Part shown: piece by piece, positions 33,003 to 41,106 of the stretch
Layout: each line of letters begins with the position of its first letter
How positions within the stretch are numbered: position 1 is the stretch's first letter
DNA from: Candidatus Rifleibacteriota bacterium
GTDB taxonomy: Bacteria; Riflebacteria; Ozemobacteria; Ozemobacterales; Ozemobacteraceae
Direction: 5' to 3'
DNA length: 61,216 bases
Assembly (NCBI GenBank): GCA_029565415.1
Contig: JAKQOH010000068.1
Location: 1 to 61,216 of the forward strand
The notes under the pieces: model-generated
What the model was told of the DNA's origin: nothing
The model's database searches: none
What the model saw: the letters and a program-made list of their open reading frames with translations, nothing else
Program-made: the position numbers and the translations under genes

Positions 33003-35414
33003 ATGAACACCGGCGCCGTCCGGCGATACGTCGAGGTTTCCTTTCCCGTCGCCATCCCCGTCGAGGGCGGCATCCTCACCTATCACCTCGACGCGGCCCC
33101 CGACGCGTTTCCCACCCCCGGCTGCCGGGTCGTCGCCCCCGTTCAGGCGCAACGCATTATAGGCTATGTTATAAAAGTTACAGATATTGCTCCTTCGTTC
33201 CGCACCCTCGCGATACACGAGGTTCTCGATCCCGTCCCCCTGCTTTCCCCCGAGCTGGTGAACCTCGCCCTCTGGATCGCCGACACCTGTCTCTGCGGCC
33301 CCGGCGAGGCATTTCACGCCATGCTCCCGGCCGGGGTGAAGCAGAAGATGACCCGCATCGCCCGCCCCGGAGCGGCCGCCCTCACGACCGGCATGGAAAG
33401 CCTCCCGGCCCCCATCGCCTGGCTGCGCGGCAAGAGCGAGGCGCCGTACAAGTCCTGGCTCGCCCGCTTCCCGCAGGTCGCGGGCAAACTGGCCGCCTGG
33501 TCCGCCGACGGCCTGGTGACGGTCGGTTTCGAGCGCCAGGAGGCGGCGGGCCCCCGGATCGTCCGTCTCGTCGCGCTGCCGACGGACAAAGCCATCGCCC
33601 TCGAAGCCCTCACGCCGAAAGAACGGCTGACGGTTGAAACCCTTCTGCGGGTCAATACCCCTCTCTCGATCCCCCGCCTCTGCAAGGAAGCCGGGGTCAG
33701 CTCGGCCCCGATCCGGCAGCTCCTCGAAAAGGGCATTCTGATCCTGCGCGAAGAACGGTTCTGGCGCGAGGTGGCCCGTGACGCCTATTACCGCACATCC
33801 GCCTCCCCCCTGCCCGCGTTGACGGCCGAGCAGGAGGCCGTGCTGACCGAGATTCGCACCTCGGCCGCCGGGGATGGGCGCCCTGTGCTCGTGCGCGGCG
33901 TGACCTGCTCGGGGAAAACCGAGGTGTATTTGCGCTGGGTGGCCGAGCGGCTGGAAAAAAACCGCGGGGTGATCGTGCTCGTTCCCGAGATTTCCCTGAC
34001 CCCGCAGATGGTGAAAAGGTTTCGTGACCGGTTCGGCGAGCGCGTCGCCATCCTTCACAGCCGGTTGTCGGACGGGGAACGGTTCGACCAGTGGGAGCTC
34101 ATCCGCTCCGGGGATGCCCCGGTCGTCGTCGGCGCCCGCTCGGCCGTCTTCGCCCCAGTGCCGCGCCTGGGCTCGATCATCATCGACGAGGAGGGGGAGC
34201 CCTCGTTCAAGCAGAGCGAATCCCCCCGCTACCACGCCCGGGAAGTCGCCGCGCGGCGATGCGAGCTCGAAGGCGCCCTGCTCGTCATGGGTTCGGCCAC
34301 CCCGACGATGGAAGCCTTCCAGCGCGCCCGCGACGGCCGCTACCGCCTCGTCGAGATGACGCGGCGTGTGACGGATCGGACCCCGCCCCGCGTCGATCTC
34401 GTCGATATGCGCCAGGAGCTGGTCGCGAAGAAGAACCGGAGCATGTTTTCCGAAACGCTCGCCGGCGCGTTGCGGGAGACGCTCAAGGCCGGCAAACAGG
34501 CGATCCTGTATCTGAACCGTCGCGGGTACAGCAGCTTCGTGCTTTGCCGGGCCTGCGGCAAGGTCATCGAATGCTCGCGCTGCCAGGTCTCGCTGGTCTA
34601 TCACGAGGGAAGCCGCATCCTGCGCTGCCACTACTGCGGCGAGGCCCGCCCCCTGCCGAGTGCCTGCCCCTCCTGCGGCAGCGAGGCGATCCGGTATTTC
34701 GGCGCGGGCACCCAGCGGGTCGAGTCCGAAGCGCGCCGGTATTTCCCGGGCGCGCGCATCGCACGCATGGATTCCGACACGACGGGCACGCGCGGCTCGC
34801 TCGAGACGATCCTCGACCGGTTCGGCCGGCGCGAGATCGACATTCTCATCGGCACCCAGATGGTCGCGAAAGGCCTCGATTTTCCGGATGTGACGCTCGT
34901 GGGCATTCTCGCCGCCGACAGCCTGCTCCGCATCCCGGATTTCCGGTCGTCGGAGCGAAACTTTTCGCTGCTGGCCCAGGTTGCCGGCCGTGCCGGCCGC
35001 GGGGATGCCGCCGGCCGGGTCGTCTTGCAGACCTACTTCCCGGACCATCACTCGATCCGGTTCGCCCTCACCGAGGACTACCTCGGCTTCTTCACCGAGG
35101 AAGCCGTCCATCGGCGAGCCGCGGGCTTTCCCCCCTTCCTGCATCTCGCCTCTGTCCTGTTCGTCAGCGAACTGCCGGAAAAGGCCAGGGACACGGCCGG
35201 CGTGTTCGCCGACACCCTGAAAGCCGCTCCGGGATTCGCCGGCGGAAGCCTGCTCGGCCCCGCCCCCGCCCCCATCGAACGGATCAACAACCAGTTCCGG
35301 TTCCAGCTCCTGGCCCGCGCTCCGGACCGGACCGCCCTCACGGCAGCCTTGCGAGCAACGGCCCCCGCCGCCGCGCGCTCCGGCGTGAAAATATCGATTG
35401 ATATCGATTCCTGA
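33003..35414 (+). CDS. priA: Primosomal protein N' (PriA helicase)
   Basis: 803 residues. PriA recognises stalled forks and reloads the replisome. Present are the N-terminal 3'-DNA-binding domain, a Walker A (VRGVTCSGKTEVYL, 298-310), the helicase motifs GSATPTMEAF and LNRRGYSSF, and the eight zinc cysteines (CRACGKVIECSRCQVSL...CHYCGEA...CPSCGS). IGTQMVAKGLDFPDV and QVAGRAGRGDAAGRV follow. Two deviations stand out: the usual G in GVTGSGKT is Cys, and the Walker B DEEH box reads DEEG (395-398). The rest is well conserved, so it is probably functional. No strong ribosome site precedes ATG 33003; it is in the yicC-fmt gene run. Confidence 0.96.
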   Translation: MNTGAVRRYVEVSFPVAIPVEGGILTYHLDAAPDAFPTPGCRVVAPVQAQRIIGYVIKVTDIAPSFRTLAIHEVLDPVPLLSPELVNLALWIADTCLCGPGEAFHAMLPAGVKQKMTRIARPGAAALTTGMESLPAPIAWLRGKSEAPYKSWLARFPQVAGKLAAWSADGLVTVGFERQEAAGPRIVRLVALPTDKAIALEALTPKERLTVETLLRVNTPLSIPRLCKEAGVSSAPIRQLLEKGILILREERFWREVARDAYYRTSASPLPALTAEQEAVLTEIRTSAAGDGRPVLVRGVTCSGKTEVYLRWVAERLEKNRGVIVLVPEISLTPQMVKRFRDRFGERVAILHSRLSDGERFDQWELIRSGDAPVVVGARSAVFAPVPRLGSIIIDEEGEPSFKQSESPRYHAREVAARRCELEGALLVMGSATPTMEAFQRARDGRYRLVEMTRRVTDRTPPRVDLVDMRQELVAKKNRSMFSETLAGALRETLKAGKQAILYLNRRGYSSFVLCRACGKVIECSRCQVSLVYHEGSRILRCHYCGEARPLPSACPSCGSEAIRYFGAGTQRVESEARRYFPGARIARMDSDTTGTRGSLETILDRFGRREIDILIGTQMVAKGLDFPDVTLVGILAADSLLRIPDFRSSERNFSLLAQVAGRAGRGDAAGRVVLQTYFPDHHSIRFALTEDYLGFFTEEAVHRRAAGFPPFLHLASVLFVSELPEKARDTAGVFADTLKAAPGFAGGSLLGPAPAPIERINNQFRFQLLARAPDRTALTAALRATAPAAARSGVKISIDIDS

Positions 35415-35446
35415 CTCCTTTCGATCGTGCGCGCCGTCATGGGTCG

Positions 35447-35455
35447 TGGTATAAT
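35447..35455 (+). promoter_or_regulatory. Extended -10 promoter for def-fmt
   Basis: TGGTATAAT between priA and def: a perfect -10 with TGn extension and a poor -35. The leader to the def ATG is about 55 bases. Confidence 0.5.
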
Positions 35456-35515
35456 GAGGAGGAAAAATATCGCATGAACGGGGCTCCCCAACCCCGCCTT
35501 CGAAGGAGACACCTC

Positions 35516-36058
35516 ATGGTCAGACGCATTTTCCACCTCGGCGAGGATGAGCTTCGCAAGGCCTCCGAGCCGGTCACGACCTTCGACGACGAGCTGCGCA
35601 CCCTGGTCAGGGATATGTTCGAGACGATGTACAAGAACAACGGGGTCGGGCTCGCCGCTCCCCAGGTCGGTGTGAACAAGCGCCTGTTCGTCATCGACAC
35701 GGGCGACAATCCGCTCACGTTCATCAATCCCGAAATCCTCGAAGCCGCCGGCAAGGAAACCTGCAACGAAGGCTGCCTCTCCCTCCCCGGCCTCCAGGAG
35801 ACCGTCACCCGGGCGAAATGGATCAAAGCCCGCGCCATGGATCTCGACGGCAACACCTTCGAGATCGAGGCCGACGGCCTGCTGGCCCGCGCGGTCCAGC
35901 ACGAGAACGATCATCTCGACGGGGTCCTGTTCATCGACCGCATCTCGAAGGCCCGCCGCCTCCAGATCCGCCACGAGCTCGAGATCATCGAGGCCGGCGG
36001 CCGGATCGAGTATGAAGATGACGATGACGATTCCGATAACGGGGTCGATGCCGCATGA
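35516..36058 (+). CDS. def: Peptide deformylase
   Basis: 180 residues. Def removes the N-formyl group from nascent proteins. All three motifs are present: GVGLAAPQVG, EGCLSLPG with the metal-ligand Cys, and QHENDHLDG with the HExxH-type His pair and Glu. The ATG at 35516 has GAAGGAG 7 bases upstream; an ATG at 35474 lacks one. The C-terminus is an acidic tail (EYEDDDDDSDNG). It overlaps fmt by 4 bases, the classic def-fmt pair. Confidence 0.97.
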   Translation: MVRRIFHLGEDELRKASEPVTTFDDELRTLVRDMFETMYKNNGVGLAAPQVGVNKRLFVIDTGDNPLTFINPEILEAAGKETCNEGCLSLPGLQETVTRAKWIKARAMDLDGNTFEIEADGLLARAVQHENDHLDGVLFIDRISKARRLQIRHELEIIEAGGRIEYEDDDDDSDNGVDAA

Positions 36059-37002
36059 GCGAGGCGGCCCCGCTGCGCGTGGTGTTCATGGGCTGCCCGG
36101 ACTTCGCCGTCCCGGCCCTGAAGGACCTCGCTTCGCATCCCGCGTTCCGGGTCACGTCGGTCTACTGCATGCCCGACCGGCCGAAAGGGCGCGGACACCG
36201 GGAAACGGCCACCCCCGTGAAGGCGGCCGCCCTCGAGCTCGGGCTTGCCGTGCGACAGCCCGCCTCGTTCCGGAAAGATCCGGCGGCGGTTGAAGAGTTG
36301 CGAGCCGAACAGCCCGACTTCCTGGTCGTCGTCGCTTACGGACTGATCCTGCCGCAGGACGTCCTCGACATCCCCCGGCTGGCCCCCGTCAACCTTCACG
36401 CATCGCTTCTGCCGAAGTATCGCGGTCCCTCCCCCATCCACGCGGCGCTGCTGGCCGGCGACCCCGTGACCGGCAACACCGTCATGCGCATGAACGCCAA
36501 GATGGATGAAGGGGACATGCTCGCCTCCCAGGCAACCCCCATTACCGATGCCGACACGCTTTCGACCCTCCACGACCGGCTCAGCGCGCTGGGCGCCCCG
36601 CTCCTGACCAACACCCTCCTGGCTTTCGCTCGGGGAGAGATCACCCCGGAAACCCAGAACCACACGCACGCGACCTACACCCAGAAGATCTCGAGCGAAA
36701 CGGCCCATATCGACTGGAAGCGGCCCGCCCGCGATCTGTTCAACCTCATCCGCGCCATGACCCCCTGTCCCGGCGCCTGGTTCGAGACCGGCGGCGAGCG
36801 CTTCAAGGTCGGCGAGGCGGCGGTGGGCGAAGCTTCGTCCGCGGCGCCTGGCACGATTCTCGGGGCCGATGCACGGGGCGTCCGTATCGCGTGCGGCGAA
36901 CTCGGTTCGCTCCGGCTGCTGCGGCTCCAGCGGCCCGGCAAGGCGATGATGCCCGCCGGGGAGTTCCTGCGCGGCTTCGCCTTCAAATCTCCGGCATTAT
37001 AA
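36055..37002 (+). CDS. fmt: Methionyl-tRNA formyltransferase
   Basis: 315 residues, family length. Fmt transfers a formyl group from 10-formyl-THF to initiator Met-tRNA. Visible are VVFMGCPDFAVPAL, the formyl-THF motif HASLLPKYRGPSPIHAAL (catalytic Asn-His-Asp set with NLHAS) and the C-terminal OB-like domain with IDWKRPARDLFNLIRAMTPCPGA. Its start overlaps the def stop (ATGA). An AT-rich terminator follows directly after the stop. Confidence 0.97.
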   Translation: MSEAAPLRVVFMGCPDFAVPALKDLASHPAFRVTSVYCMPDRPKGRGHRETATPVKAAALELGLAVRQPASFRKDPAAVEELRAEQPDFLVVVAYGLILPQDVLDIPRLAPVNLHASLLPKYRGPSPIHAALLAGDPVTGNTVMRMNAKMDEGDMLASQATPITDADTLSTLHDRLSALGAPLLTNTLLAFARGEITPETQNHTHATYTQKISSETAHIDWKRPARDLFNLIRAMTPCPGAWFETGGERFKVGEAAVGEASSAAPGTILGADARGVRIACGELGSLRLLRLQRPGKAMMPAGEFLRGFAFKSPAL

Positions 37003-37023
37003 TATCATACCTGATATTTTTTT
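37001..37023. terminator. Intrinsic terminator after fmt
   Basis: Perfect 7-bp stem AATATCA/TGATATT with TACC loop, followed by T5. It overlaps the 3' end of the convergent Uma2 gene. Confidence 0.65.
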
Positions 37024-37631
37024 GGGGATTCCTTCACGATCCGCCGCGGCACCGAGGCGAACACCCGGCCGAGGTCGATTTCGAGCCCCGGGAACAGCTT
37101 GCAGGGCATGATCTCGACATCGCTGAAGATGACCGCCTCCTCGAATCGGCGGTCGGCACCGAGGGCGTAGACGATGATCCGCCGGTCGGTCGGCGAGACG
37201 ATCCAGAACTCCTTCACCCCATGCCGTTCATACAGGCGCTTCTTCGTGATGTGATCCCGCGAAGAGGTGGAGGGCGACAGAATCTCGATCACCAGGTCCG
37301 GCGCACCCCGGCAGCCTTTGTCGTCCAGCTTCTTCTCGTCGCAGACGATGAGAATATCGGGTTGGACGACGGTCGTGATCTCCTCATCAGCTTCCCCCCC
37401 CTTGGGAAGCCGGACATCGAACGGCGCATGATGCATCTCACAGGGCTTGCCGCGCAGGAATTCCCGAAGGATTCCCTCGAGTTCCCCTGACACGAGTGAG
37501 TGCTGGCGCGACGGAGCCGGGGTCATGTCGAACGGCACACCGTCGATCAGTTCCCATCGTTCCTCATCGGGCCAACGGCAGTAATCCCCGTAGGTGAACG
37601 TTTGGCCGGTCATCTGATCCGGTCGTGGCAT
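37005..37631 (-). CDS. Uma2/DUF820 family putative restriction-like nuclease
   Basis: 208 residues. Uma2 proteins share the PD-(D/E)xK nuclease fold; most are of unknown role and occur in many paralogues. Motifs in order are YGDYCRWPDEERWELIDGVPF, VVQPDILIVCDEKKL, APDLVIEILSPSTSSRD (the D...E.x pair) and YERHGVKEFWIVSP. The start at 37631 has GGAGGAAG about 8 bases upstream. The gene is a single unit, convergent with fmt and divergent from rex. A C8 tract at 37393-37400 lies in its coding region. Confidence 0.88.
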   Translation of the reverse strand: MPRPDQMTGQTFTYGDYCRWPDEERWELIDGVPFDMTPAPSRQHSLVSGELEGILREFLRGKPCEMHHAPFDVRLPKGGEADEEITTVVQPDILIVCDEKKLDDKGCRGAPDLVIEILSPSTSSRDHITKKRLYERHGVKEFWIVSPTDRRIIVYALGADRRFEEAVIFSDVEIMPCKLFPGLEIDLGRVFASVPRRIVKESPKKYQV

Positions 37632-37773
37632 GCTCCGCTTCCTCCATACATATCGGGTGGCTGCCGGTAGGATACCATGAGAAATACACGAACGGATGAA
37701 ATGCGTTGTTGCCGACGGGGCCGGGGGTATGGTAGAAAAAGGCATCGCCGCTTGTGCAGGAGCAAAATTGCAC

Positions 37774-38439
37774 GTGGAAAAAAAGCAGATACAGCCGCCG
37801 CAGGCCACGATCAGGCGACTTTCGGCGTATCTCCGGTGTCTCAACGGATTCGATGATGAGGGTCTGACTGTCGTTTCCTCCCAGGAGCTCGCGATGCGGC
37901 TCGATCTGAACCCCGCCCAGGTCCGCAAGGATCTCGCCTATTTCGGGGAGTTCGGCAAACGGGGCGTCGGCTACACGGTCGCAAAACTGCGCGATCATCT
38001 CGTCAAGATCCTCGGCCTCGAGCGCAAGCGCATGGTCGGCATCGTCGGCGCGGGCGGCCGGCTCGGCAAGGCGCTGGCCTCGTATCGCGGTTTCGAAAGG
38101 CGCAACTTCAAGGTCGTCGCCCTGTTCGACAAGGATCCTCGGGTGATCGGCCAGGTCGTCGGGGCCAGCTCGGCCATCCGCCATGTCTCCGAGATTCCGA
38201 AGGCGGTCAAGGAGCTGAACATCGAGATTCTGATCCTGACCGTTCCCGTCGAGGCCGTCCACGAGGTGTTCGAGATCGCGCAGCTTTCGGGGGTGAAAGC
38301 CGTGCTCAATTTCGCCCCGTTCAAGTTGTTCTCGACCCCGCAGGTGACCGTCCACAATGTCGACCTGGCCATGGAACTCGAGTCGCTCAGCTACCATCTG
38401 AGCCTCGGCGAAAAGCTCCCCCAGGGCGACATTCTCTGA
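37774..38439 (+). CDS. rex: Redox-sensing transcriptional repressor Rex
   Basis: 221 residues from GTG 37774. Rex binds DNA at low NADH/NAD+ and represses respiration and fermentation genes. The N-terminal winged helix is clear (PPQATIRRLSAYLRCL, SSQELAMRLDLNPAQVRKDLAYFGEFGKRGVGY). The Rossmann domain follows (GIVGAGGRLGKALASY, ALFDKDPRVIG, ILTVPVEAV). GGAG lies 11 bases before the GTG and 5 before an in-frame TTG at 37768, so the exact start is uncertain; ATG 37730 would add 15 unlikely residues. I find no TTGTGA-type Rex operator in the adjoining DNA, so self-regulation is not supported. Confidence 0.95.
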   Translation: MEKKQIQPPQATIRRLSAYLRCLNGFDDEGLTVVSSQELAMRLDLNPAQVRKDLAYFGEFGKRGVGYTVAKLRDHLVKILGLERKRMVGIVGAGGRLGKALASYRGFERRNFKVVALFDKDPRVIGQVVGASSAIRHVSEIPKAVKELNIEILILTVPVEAVHEVFEIAQLSGVKAVLNFAPFKLFSTPQVTVHNVDLAMELESLSYHLSLGEKLPQGDIL

Positions 38440-38460
38440 AGAGGTCTGCGCAAATCTGCG

Positions 38461-38490
38461 TTGACACGCCGTTTCCGGCGATGATATCCT
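38461..38490 (+). promoter_or_regulatory. Sigma-70 promoter for STAS-rel-udg
   Basis: TTGACA (38461-38466), an 18-base spacer and TATCCT (38485-38490) with a TGA extension. The +1 would be about 20 bases before the ATG, leaving the GAGAGG ribosome site in the leader. Confidence 0.6.
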
Positions 38491-38518
38491 ATCCGCAACA
38501 CGGATCCGAGAGGTTCTC

Positions 38519-38914
38519 ATGAGTCTGACCATCGAGTGTCTGGAACGCGACAACGGCGCCGTCGTCATCGACGTGCGCGGCGAGATTACGTTCGAAAACT
38601 CCGACATCCTGCGCGACAAGCTGAACGAGCTGTGCGACCAGGGCAAGTGCCGGCTGATCATCGATCTGGCCAACCTGAAATACATGAGCTCCGCCGGGAT
38701 GGGCGTGCTCGTTCACGGTCTGAAAAAGACCCGCCAGGGCAAGGGCGACCTGCGCCTGGTGAATCTCAGCGCCAAGATGCGCCGGGTGTTCCTCATCACC
38801 CAGTTCACACACCATTTTGCGGTCTATAATTCCCTCGAAGACGCCGTCAAGAGCTTCGCATCGGTCTCGGAAGGTGGTTCGCCATTTCCCTCGACGAAAT
38901 CGTCACAGCAGTAA
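38519..38914 (+). CDS. STAS-domain protein, anti-sigma factor antagonist type
   Basis: 131 residues. A single STAS domain as in SpoIIAA/RsbV: VVIDVRGEITFENSDILRDKL, then LIIDLANLKYMSSAGMGVLVHG with the phosphorylatable Ser in the YMSSAG motif. Such proteins are switched by a kinase and a phosphatase and bind anti-sigma factors or form signalling scaffolds. No partner kinase is nearby. ATG 38519 follows GAGAGG by 5 bases. The last 31 bases overlap the start of rel, so the C-terminal tail (EGGSPFPSTKSSQQ) is probably a by-product of the overlap. The link to a ppGpp enzyme suggests stress signalling. Confidence 0.92.
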   Translation: MSLTIECLERDNGAVVIDVRGEITFENSDILRDKLNELCDQGKCRLIIDLANLKYMSSAGMGVLVHGLKKTRQGKGDLRLVNLSAKMRRVFLITQFTHHFAVYNSLEDAVKSFASVSEGGSPFPSTKSSQQ

Positions 38915-41106
38915 AATCCTACAACCCCGAAGCAGACTTCGAGCGCATCGCCAAGGCCTACCGGTTCGCGCAGGAGTGTCATAAGGATCAGTTCCGTGCC
39001 TCGGGCGAGTCGTATTTCATCCACCCCGAGGCCGTCGCGATGATCGTCGCGAAGGATCTCCACCTCGACTCGACCTCGATCTGCGCCGCGCTGCTCCACG
39101 ACGTCGTCGAGGACACGGCCGCCACGCTCCAGGATCTCGAGGCGATGTTCGGCCCCACCCTGGCCCAGCTCGTCGAGGGCGTCACCAAGCTGAACAAGAT
39201 GTTCTTCAGCTCGGCGACCGCCGCCCAGGCCGTCAACTTCCGCAAGATGCTGTTCGCGATGACAAACGATGTGCGCGTCATCCTGATCAAGCTCGCCGAC
39301 CGGCTCCACAACCTGCGCACCCTCCAGTATCTCCCGCCCGTGAAGCAGAAATACGTGGCGAAGGAGACGCTCGAGATCTACGCCCCTCTGGCGCACCGCC
39401 TCGGCATCAACAAGATCAAGAGCCAGCTCGAGGAGCTTTCGTTCCAGATACTCCAGCCCGAGCAGTACAAGGAAATCTCAGACTTCCTCGTGAAGCAGGG
39501 TCTCGAGGGCGATGCGAAGCTGCAGGAAGCGCTGATGCAGATCGACAAGCATCTGCGCGAGGTCCATATCCACGCCGATCTCTCCGGCCGGCCGAAGCAG
39601 ATCTTCTCGATATGGGGCAAGCTGCAGAAGCACAGCCTCACGCTCGAGGGGCTGTACGACTATCTGGGTGTCCGCATCCTGACCCGCTCGGTCAAGGACT
39701 GCTACGGCGCGCTGGGCATCGTTCACAAATTCTGGAAGCCGATTCCCGGCCGGTTCAAGGATTACATCGCCGTCCCCAAGCCAAACATGTACCAGTCGCT
39801 GCACACGACCGTCCTGTATGACGGCCGGCCGCTCGAGGTGCAGATCCGCACCGAGGAGATGCATCGCATCGCCGAGGAGGGCATCGCCGCCCACTGGGAC
39901 TACAAGGAAACGAGCGGCAAGGAAGCGACGCCCGATTACAAGGAAAAGCTGTCGTGGCTGCGCAACCTGATCGACTGGTATCAGGACGCGAAAGACGCCT
40001 CCGAGTTCATGGAGACGGTCAAGGTCGAGCTGTTCCAGTATCACGTCTACGTGTTCACCCCGAAGGGCGACGTGATCGAGCTTCCGAAGGGAAGCACGCC
40101 CGTCGATTTCGGCTACTATATTCATACCGATGTCGGCCACCGGTGCATCGGGGCGAAGGTGAACGGCCACATCGTCCCGCTGGAATACTCGCTCCAGAAC
40201 GGGGATATCGTCTCGATCATCACGAGCAAGACCCAGAAGGGGCCGAGCCGGGACTGGCTCAAGTTCGTCCAGAGCACGAACGCGAAAAAGAAGATCCGGG
40301 CCTGGCTGAAGAAGGAGTTCCGCGACGAGTTCGTCGGCAACGGCGAGAAGGAGCTGCTCGAAACCCTCGGCCGCATGGGCGGCTCGAAGGAGGACGAGAA
40401 GAAGATCAAGTCGCCGGCCTTCGTCGACGAGATCAAGAACATCGGCTTTCCGAACCTCGACGAGCTGTATGCGGGCATCGGCGCCGGCGAGGTACGGGCC
40501 CAACAGATCATCGGGAAGCTGTTCCCCGACCTGGTTCCCAAACAGGCTCCGCCGCCCGTGCCGTCCCAGCAGCAGCCTCAGCGCAAGCCCGACCGCGAAC
40601 AGCGCCGGAAGGCCCGCAAGGGGCCGCAAATTATAGCTGGAGGTATTGAATCCGCCGAGGTCAAGATCTCGCGGTGCTGCAACCCGATTCCGGGCGACCC
40701 GATCATGGGCTACATCACGCGCGGACGCGGCGTGACGGTGCATCGCACCGACTGCCCGAACGCGAAGGATCTGTACAAGCAGCCCGAAGGGCGGCTGATC
40801 GACGTCCGCTGGGATATGGGCGTCCAGATCGAGCAGACCGAGCAGTCCTACCGCACCCGGATGCGGGTCGAGACGACGGACCGGCCGGGCATGCTCAACG
40901 CCATCACGAGCGTCATTTCGAACCAGGGCGTCAACATCCACTCGGCGAACGCGCGCACCACGAAGCAGCGCACGGGCGTGCTGGACTTCTCGATCGAGGT
41001 CGCGAACGCCCAGCAACTCCAGGCGCTGATCCGCGCTCTCACCCGGGTGAACGGCGTGACCAAGGTGTTCCGCTCCGATTCTCCGGCCACGAAGGGGGAC
41101 GAGTGA
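38884..41106 (+). CDS. rel: Bifunctional (p)ppGpp synthetase/hydrolase, AUU start
   Basis: 740 residues. The order is HD hydrolase domain (LLHDVVEDT, about residue 71), synthetase domain with RFKDYIAVPKPNMYQSLHT (about 290; the RxKD form is typical of bifunctional enzymes) and EVQIRT, then TGS (VYVFTPKGDVIELP, about 388), a helical and zinc-finger-like region with CCNPIPGD, and an ACT domain (TTDRPGMLNAITSVISN). The first in-frame ATG (39040) would delete the conserved HKDQFRASGESYFIHP part of the HD domain. Between the last upstream stop (38827) and 39040 there is no ATG, GTG or TTG; the ATT at 38884 has AGGTGG 6 bases upstream and gives ISLDEIVTAVKSYNPEADF, a normal Rel start. The AUU start is inferred. 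Confidence 0.93.
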   Translation: MSLDEIVTAVKSYNPEADFERIAKAYRFAQECHKDQFRASGESYFIHPEAVAMIVAKDLHLDSTSICAALLHDVVEDTAATLQDLEAMFGPTLAQLVEGVTKLNKMFFSSATAAQAVNFRKMLFAMTNDVRVILIKLADRLHNLRTLQYLPPVKQKYVAKETLEIYAPLAHRLGINKIKSQLEELSFQILQPEQYKEISDFLVKQGLEGDAKLQEALMQIDKHLREVHIHADLSGRPKQIFSIWGKLQKHSLTLEGLYDYLGVRILTRSVKDCYGALGIVHKFWKPIPGRFKDYIAVPKPNMYQSLHTTVLYDGRPLEVQIRTEEMHRIAEEGIAAHWDYKETSGKEATPDYKEKLSWLRNLIDWYQDAKDASEFMETVKVELFQYHVYVFTPKGDVIELPKGSTPVDFGYYIHTDVGHRCIGAKVNGHIVPLEYSLQNGDIVSIITSKTQKGPSRDWLKFVQSTNAKKKIRAWLKKEFRDEFVGNGEKELLETLGRMGGSKEDEKKIKSPAFVDEIKNIGFPNLDELYAGIGAGEVRAQQIIGKLFPDLVPKQAPPPVPSQQQPQRKPDREQRRKARKGPQIIAGGIESAEVKISRCCNPIPGDPIMGYITRGRGVTVHRTDCPNAKDLYKQPEGRLIDVRWDMGVQIEQTEQSYRTRMRVETTDRPGMLNAITSVISNQGVNIHSANARTTKQRTGVLDFSIEVANAQQLQALIRALTRVNGVTKVFRSDSPATKGDE

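Noticed and set aside
31860..35144. Open frame of 1094 codons on the minus strand opposite remA-priA
   Set aside because: It is antisense to rpoZ, the coaBC-like gene and priA, all with clear plus-strand homology. Such long frames arise from G/C in third codon positions, and its translation is low-complexity without motifs.
37393..37400. C8 tract in the Uma2 gene (and another at 32557-32564 in the coaBC-like gene) as contingency loci
   Set aside because: Runs of eight G/C are not rare in such GC-rich DNA, and neither product is a surface protein; kept only as weaker parallels to the G10 and promoter G8 tracts.
37632..37773. Rex operator controlling rex itself
   Set aside because: TTGTG at 37753 has no matching CACAA arm at the proper spacing.
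38860..38914. Programmed frameshift joining STAS and Rel into one protein
   Set aside because: No slippery heptamer or downstream pseudoknot is evident near the overlap, and AGGTGG is correctly spaced before the ATT. Independent initiation is the simpler reading.
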